A program made the position numbers and the translations under genes. A stretch of 64,000 nucleotides of DNA, taken from contig NZ_FRAH01000005.1 in NCBI RefSeq assembly GCF_900142265.1, positions 45,034-109,033 of the forward strand, written 5' to 3'. Shown piece by piece: positions 60,656 through 64,000 of this stretch (position 1 is its first letter; every line of letters begins with the position of its first letter). This stretch comes from Anaerotignum lactatifermentans DSM 14214 (GTDB taxonomy: Bacteria; Bacillota; Clostridia; Lachnospirales; Anaerotignaceae). The notes beneath the pieces were generated by a model. That model was not told the DNA's origin. It saw only the letters and a list, made by a program, of their open reading frames with translations, and ran no database searches.

Positions 60656-62815
60656 CTAAAAGTCAATTTTTTCCAATTTTGCCCGGATAGAAATGCTTCT
60701 GAAGGTTTGCATCTTATCAAAACGGATCAAATATGCCCCTCGTTCCATATCCACCTCTAGTATCGTCCCTTTTCCGAAAATAGGATGTTGTATCCGATCT
60801 CCTGAAATGAAACTTGCACCTTTTTCCTGTTCCTCCAAGTATTTCTCTTTTCCATCTATATAACGACGTGCCTCAGCATACCTATCTTTCGCCAGAGGTT
60901 CCGTATGGGTCAGATATTTTTCGTCAATATCCAACAAAAAACGGGAAGGATACCGCATAGAACCATCAAAGTTCCGTCCCTCTGCTTCTGACAGGAACAG
61001 TCCCTTTTTTGCTCTGGTAACTGCTACAAAAGCCAGACGCCGTTCTTCTTCCATTGCCTGTTTTGTGTTTGTTTTTCTGGAAGGGAAAATCCCTTCATTC
61101 ATGCCACACAAAAAGACATAGGGAAACTCCAGACCTTTTGCAGAATGCACCGTCATCATACGTACCTGATCTTTTCCGCTTTCTACATCGTTGTTAGTAA
61201 ACAATGCCACATGGGTCAAATAATGCTCCAATGTGGCTTCCTCTCCGCAAGTGGTTTCATATTCATAAACAGACTGCTTTAATTCTGCCAGGTTGTCCAA
61301 ACGCTCCTGACTGCCTTCTGTACGCAGCATTTTTTCATATCCACTTAAGTCCAGAATCTCCGATAAAACTTCTGAAACAGGTCTTTCCGCCGCATTGGAT
61401 GCCAGGTTTTCAATCAAAGAAACAAAGCTCGCTGCCTTCGTCCCTTTCATCATTTCATGATCCAGATTCTTCTGCAAAGCATCGTATAAACTGCATTGGT
61501 TCTGCTCCGCATATTCCCGCAAAAACGCCATACGCCGTTCCCCTAAATTCCGTTTGGGGACATTGGCAACCCTTGCAAAGGACAAATCATCCTTATAAGC
61601 CAGCATACGCAGATAGGAAAGGGCATCTTTGATTTCCATCCGCCCAAAAAACTGGATGCCGCTGTAAATGGTATAGGGAATTTTTTCCTTGAGAAAGACC
61701 TCCTCAACGGTTCTCGTCAGATAATGGGCACGATATAAAATGGTAATATCTCTGTAAGGAACGCCATCCTCATGCAATTCCTCTATTTTCTTCGCCATCC
61801 ACACCGCTTCTTCTTCCGCTGTTTTTCCATGATGACAAAAGACAGGCTTTCCGCCGGGAAGGGTCGGCAGTAAATCTTTCTGCATACGGTTTTTATTTTT
61901 AGCTATGAGCGAATTTGCCACAGAAAGGATTTCCGGCGTAGAACGGTAATTTTCCATCATCATAATGGTTTTTACACTGGGAAAATGCTTGTCAAAATCC
62001 AATAAAAACTTCACATCGGCGCCGCGCCATGTATAAATGGTCTGATCTGGATCTCCTACAATAAATAAGTTTTTATGATACCCACAAAGCACTTCCATCA
62101 AACGATATTGCAGTTTGTCAATATCCTGGAACTCATCAATCATAATGTATTCCAGCCGTTTCTGCCATTTTTCTCGTATTTCCTCATTCTGTTCAAAGAT
62201 ATAAAGCGTAAAAATAATCAGATCATCATAATCCAGTCCAAAACATTTTTTCTGCTGATAAAGATAGCCATAAAAAATAATATCATTGGTTTCTACAGCT
62301 GTTCTATATTTTTCCTGCAACTCTTCCAAAGACATCTGAATCAAATCCAGATAATACAACGGTTCCTTTGTCAACTTTCGCATCTCAATCATATCTCTGG
62401 CTTTACTGAACGTCATATTGCGCAGGGTCAAACCGCGTTCTTCATAAATGATTTTCAGCATAGCATCAATATCTGCATGGTCCAGCACCAGAAAACTCTT
62501 GGGATATTGCACCGCATAACTGTCCTCCTGCAATACAGAAACACAGAAGCCATGGAACGTATTGATATATCCTGTATCATTGTCCCCTGTCAGCAGATGG
62601 ATTCTCTGACGCATTTCATTGGCGGATTTATTGGTAAAGGTCACACAGAGGATATTCCCCGGCAAAATTCCAATATCATTGACCAGATAGGCAAAACGCC
62701 GAGATAAGGCACGGGTTTTCCCGGAACCAGCTCCGGCTATGACACGTACCATTCCCTCCGTTGTGGTAACTGCCTCATATTGTGCTACATTGAGCCCCTG
62801 TAAAACGTCCTCCAT
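60656..62815 (-). CDS. pcrA: ATP-dependent DNA helicase PcrA/UvrD
   Basis: PcrA is the SF1A 3'-5' helicase for repair, rolling-circle replication and clearing of stalled RNA polymerase. I chose ATG 62815 after GGGGAG, giving 719 residues. Motifs are AGAGSGKTRALSRR (27-40), TFTNKSANEMRQR, IDEFQDIDKLQYRL, VGDPDQTIYTWRGAD, MTVHSAKGLEFPYVFLCGMNEGIFP and RRLAFVAVTRAKK. The last 60 residues, GDRIQHPIFGKGTILEVDMERGAYLIRFD, form the Tudor-like domain that contacts RNA polymerase in Bacillus PcrA. No ligA partner follows, unlike in Bacillus. It has its own promoter at 62874-62846. Confidence 0.95.
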   Translation of the reverse strand: MEDVLQGLNVAQYEAVTTTEGMVRVIAGAGSGKTRALSRRFAYLVNDIGILPGNILCVTFTNKSANEMRQRIHLLTGDNDTGYINTFHGFCVSVLQEDSYAVQYPKSFLVLDHADIDAMLKIIYEERGLTLRNMTFSKARDMIEMRKLTKEPLYYLDLIQMSLEELQEKYRTAVETNDIIFYGYLYQQKKCFGLDYDDLIIFTLYIFEQNEEIREKWQKRLEYIMIDEFQDIDKLQYRLMEVLCGYHKNLFIVGDPDQTIYTWRGADVKFLLDFDKHFPSVKTIMMMENYRSTPEILSVANSLIAKNKNRMQKDLLPTLPGGKPVFCHHGKTAEEEAVWMAKKIEELHEDGVPYRDITILYRAHYLTRTVEEVFLKEKIPYTIYSGIQFFGRMEIKDALSYLRMLAYKDDLSFARVANVPKRNLGERRMAFLREYAEQNQCSLYDALQKNLDHEMMKGTKAASFVSLIENLASNAAERPVSEVLSEILDLSGYEKMLRTEGSQERLDNLAELKQSVYEYETTCGEEATLEHYLTHVALFTNNDVESGKDQVRMMTVHSAKGLEFPYVFLCGMNEGIFPSRKTNTKQAMEEERRLAFVAVTRAKKGLFLSEAEGRNFDGSMRYPSRFLLDIDEKYLTHTEPLAKDRYAEARRYIDGKEKYLEEQEKGASFISGDRIQHPIFGKGTILEVDMERGAYLIRFDKMQTFRSISIRAKLEKIDF

Positions 62816-62845
62816 ATTGGTCTCCCCTTTCCAATGATTTCTTCT

Positions 62846-62874
62846 AGTATACAGTCTGCCTATAAATTCTTCAA
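62846..62874 (-). promoter_or_regulatory. Promoter of pcrA
   Basis: On the minus strand TTGAAG (62874-62869), a 17-bp spacer and TATACT (62851-62846), about 30 bases before the start. Confidence 0.7.
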
Positions 62875-62883
62875 TGTTTTGAC

Positions 62884-62918
62884 CATAAAAAAAGAACTGT
62901 AAGATTCTCTTCTTACAG
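62884..62918 (-). terminator. Terminator of the YrvL-like gene
   Basis: CTGTAAGA pairs with TCTTACAG on the minus strand around a 6-nt loop, followed by TTCTTTTTTTATGG. The arm overlaps the stop codon region of the YrvL-like gene. Confidence 0.8.
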
Positions 62919-63344
62919 CCCTGTATTTTCTTTTTTAGTTCTTCCAATATCTTTAACAGAAAAAATCGCAATAATCACCGCAATCACAATCACAGACCGC
63001 AATGTAGCAGAAACACTTTCCATAAAATAGTCTACCAAAATCATAGATACCATTGTCGACAACACATCTAAAATGAAAAATATCCCTCTGGCAAAACCAG
63101 TAGAAATCTTGTTAAATGCCAAAAGTGCCTTGGGTACTCCTTTGGCGAGCAATTCCAAAGGCAGCCCAACCAATCCAGACAAGATAAAAAAGAGCATCAG
63201 TTTCCAAACGGATTCGTAATAAAATCCGAAAAAGTGCATGATCACGCCGCCAAAACAGGCTAACACAAATACAATCAGCAAAACAATTCCAAAAAGGAAA
63301 CCATATCCAAGCATAGACCCCAAAAGGGATTTCATTTTCTTCAT
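62913..63344 (-). CDS. YrvL-like membrane protein
   Basis: The 143-residue protein has four hydrophobic segments. The middle part has FGFYYESVWKLMLFFILSGLVGLPLELLAKGVPKALL (about 40-76) and a later VDYFMESVSATLRSVIVIAVIIAIF. By memory this fits the YrvL family; Bacillus YrvL is a regulatory membrane protein linked to oxalate decarboxylase expression. I am only moderately sure of the family. No oxalate gene is near. ATG 63344 is preceded by AAAGAAAGAAGA. It stands alone between the rRNA operon terminator and pcrA. Confidence 0.55.
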   Translation of the reverse strand: MKKMKSLLGSMLGYGFLFGIVLLIVFVLACFGGVIMHFFGFYYESVWKLMLFFILSGLVGLPLELLAKGVPKALLAFNKISTGFARGIFFILDVLSTMVSMILVDYFMESVSATLRSVIVIAVIIAIFSVKDIGRTKKENTGL

Positions 63345-63388
63345 AAACGCATCTTCTTTCTTTTTAACAAATTGAGTCGATGCGCACA

Positions 63389-63417
63389 ATTCTATCACAA
63401 ATGGATTTTTCCGTCAA
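63389..63417 (-). promoter_or_regulatory. Promoter of the YrvL-like gene
   Basis: On the minus strand TTGACG (63417-63412), a 17-bp spacer and TAGAAT (63394-63389), about 45 bases before the start and just past the rRNA terminator. Confidence 0.7.
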
Positions 63418-63426
63418 ATAAAATAT

Positions 63427-63460
63427 AAAAAAAGGACTTCAAATCACTTTGAAGTCCTTT
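63427..63460 (-). terminator. Terminator of the rRNA operon
   Basis: A perfect 13-bp stem (63431-63443 with 63448-63460) with a 4-nt loop is followed by seven T on the minus strand. It starts 9 bases past the 5S gene and ends the rrn transcript. Confidence 0.93.
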
Positions 63461-63468
63461 ACTGGATT

Positions 63469-63583
63469 CCGGCGACCATCTACTCTCCCAGGCAGCTTCC
63501 CACCAAGTACCATCGACCGCTCAGGTCTTAACCGTCGTGTTCGGAATGGGAACGGGTGTGTCCCCTGAGCGCATCATCACCGG
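63469..63583 (-). rRNA. rrf: 5S ribosomal RNA
   Basis: The 115-nt minus-strand sequence starts CCGGTGATGATGCGC and ends GGTCGCCGG. It contains CACACCCGTTCCCATTCCGAAC, the conserved loop B/C region, and GGTACTTGGTGGGAAGCTGCC near the middle. Ends were set by pairing of the 5' and 3' strands (CCGG with CCGG) and are good to a few bases. Confidence 0.93.
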
Positions 63584-63637
63584 AAATATTTTATTGAAGA
63601 TCTACACCTTCAAAACCGAATACAATCCGTTAACGAG

Positions 63638-63702
63638 TCACCTGATGCTTACAAATCTTCGACCTAACACCGTAGGTGTCAGAGATGATTTGTATCAGGT
63701 GA
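63638..63702 (-). repeat. Long hairpin in the 23S-5S spacer
   Basis: TCACCTGAT...ACAAATC (63638-63657) pairs with GATTTGTATCAGGTGA (63687-63702) with a short bulge. An inner ACACC/GGTGT hairpin lies at the tip. It is in the 177-base spacer between 23S and 5S and probably directs RNase III-type processing. A second hairpin, TCTTTTCC/GGAAAAGA at 63712-63730, follows the 23S end. No tRNA lies in the spacer. Confidence 0.6.
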
Positions 63703-63760
63703 GGTTAGTGGTCTTTTCCGTAGGAAAAGAAACAACCTCATTTCATAAAATCTTTTTATT

Positions 63761-64000
63761 AGGTCAAGCCCTCGATCTATTAGTATTGGTCAGCTGAACA
63801 CGTTACCGTGCTTACACCTCCAACCTATCTACCTCATTATCTTTAAGGGATCTTACTTCCGAAGAATGGGAAATCTTATCTTGAGGGCGGCTTCACGCTT
63901 AGATGCCTTCAGCGTTTATCCGTTCCATACATAGCTACCCGGCTGTGCAGTTGGTCTGCAACCGGTACACCAGAGGTACGTCCATCCCGGTCCTCTCGTA
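63761..64000 (-). rRNA. rrl: 23S ribosomal RNA, 3' end (partial)
   Basis: On the minus strand the window starts inside the last 240 nt of 23S. It contains TACGAGAGGACCGGGATGGAC (the sarcin-ricin vicinity downstream part) and ends ACTAATAGATCGAGGGCTTGACC, the usual 3' end. The 16S gene and most of 23S lie outside the window. The exact 3' end is uncertain by a few bases. Confidence 0.93.

Noticed and set aside
63537..63797. 86-residue plus-strand frame near the right end
   Set aside because: It lies across the 5S gene, the rRNA spacer and the 23S end and is not coding.

Overview
The window reads as chromosomal DNA of a spore-forming, low-to-moderate GC Gram-positive anaerobe of the class Clostridia. 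The evidence is a complete spoIIIA operon (AA to AH), PolC-type DNA polymerase, HprK with a Crh-like HPr paralogue, a Trp T-box, a CIRCE-controlled groESL, the non-mevalonate isoprenoid genes and a thioredoxin-reductase-like flavoprotein that lacks the NADPH motifs. A Lachnospirales/Anaerotignum-like host is a guess from gene style only. Nearly all genes lie on the minus strand, running away from an rRNA operon whose 23S 3' end and 5S gene sit at the right edge. No transposon, integrase, prophage, CRISPR array or tRNA gene was seen.

Layout, left to right. 1-1.6 kb: a signal-peptide/copper-amine-oxidase-like surface protein and a small membrane protein. 1.6-7.3 kb: ispG-polC followed by a zinc-ribbon gene interrupted by an in-frame TAG. 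7.4-9.5 kb: groES-groEL. 9.7-13 kb: an NADPH-motif-less thioredoxin reductase relative with a long structured leader, then an EF-G-like GTPase. 13-18.6 kb: an amidase, a Na/Pi cotransporter, and nifS-iscU-mnmA (sulfur transfer to tRNA). 18.8-21 kb: an XRE regulator, a small membrane protein, and a MATE transporter whose promoter lies upstream of the recN terminator hairpin. 21-30.6 kb: a long operon asp23-nusB-xseA-xseB-ispA-PAP2-dxs-tlyA-nadK-argR-recN. 30.6-34.5 kb: a surface-glycan cluster (GT2, papain-like enzyme, flippase-like protein, UDP-galactopyranose mutase). 34.9-39.8 kb: spoIIIA. 39.9-41.3 kb, plus strand: a LytTR regulator with a degenerate receiver-like domain and an SGNH esterase. 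41.4-44.5 kb: a TrpXYZ-type ABC importer under a T-box with a UGG specifier. 44.5-46.2 kb: an unrecognised anchored protein and queT with a pseudoknot-capable leader. 46.2-52.3 kb: uvrC-hprK-murB-rapZ-whiA-crh. 52.3-56.3 kb: SpoVB-like flippase, typA and cspA. 56.3-59 kb: PIN-TRAM membrane protein and an IspD-RNase HI fusion. 59-63.4 kb: DegV, a ribbon-helix-helix protein, PcrA/UvrD helicase and a YrvL-like membrane protein. 63.4-64 kb: 5S and 23S rRNA.

How they fit together. Three isoprenoid-precursor genes (ispG, dxs, ispD) and the prenyl synthase ispA are spread over separate operons, each next to information-processing genes. Replication and repair (polC, recN, xseAB, uvrC, pcrA), cell-envelope synthesis (murB, flippases, glf) and sporulation dominate. 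Most minus-strand units have recognisable sigma-A promoters with 16-18 bp spacers and factor-independent terminators, so operon limits can be drawn with fair confidence.

The most interesting unexplained signals are non-coding. They are the ~200-nt structured leader before the thioredoxin-reductase-like gene, terminator-like hairpins between promoter and start codon of the MATE and PIN-TRAM genes, and a pseudoknot that can pair with the queT ribosome site. On the protein side the IspD-RNase HI fusion and the Crh-like protein with Asp in place of the HPr histidine stand out. No new multi-gene defence or metabolic system was found. Everything rests on reading the sequence by eye; no database search or folding program was run.
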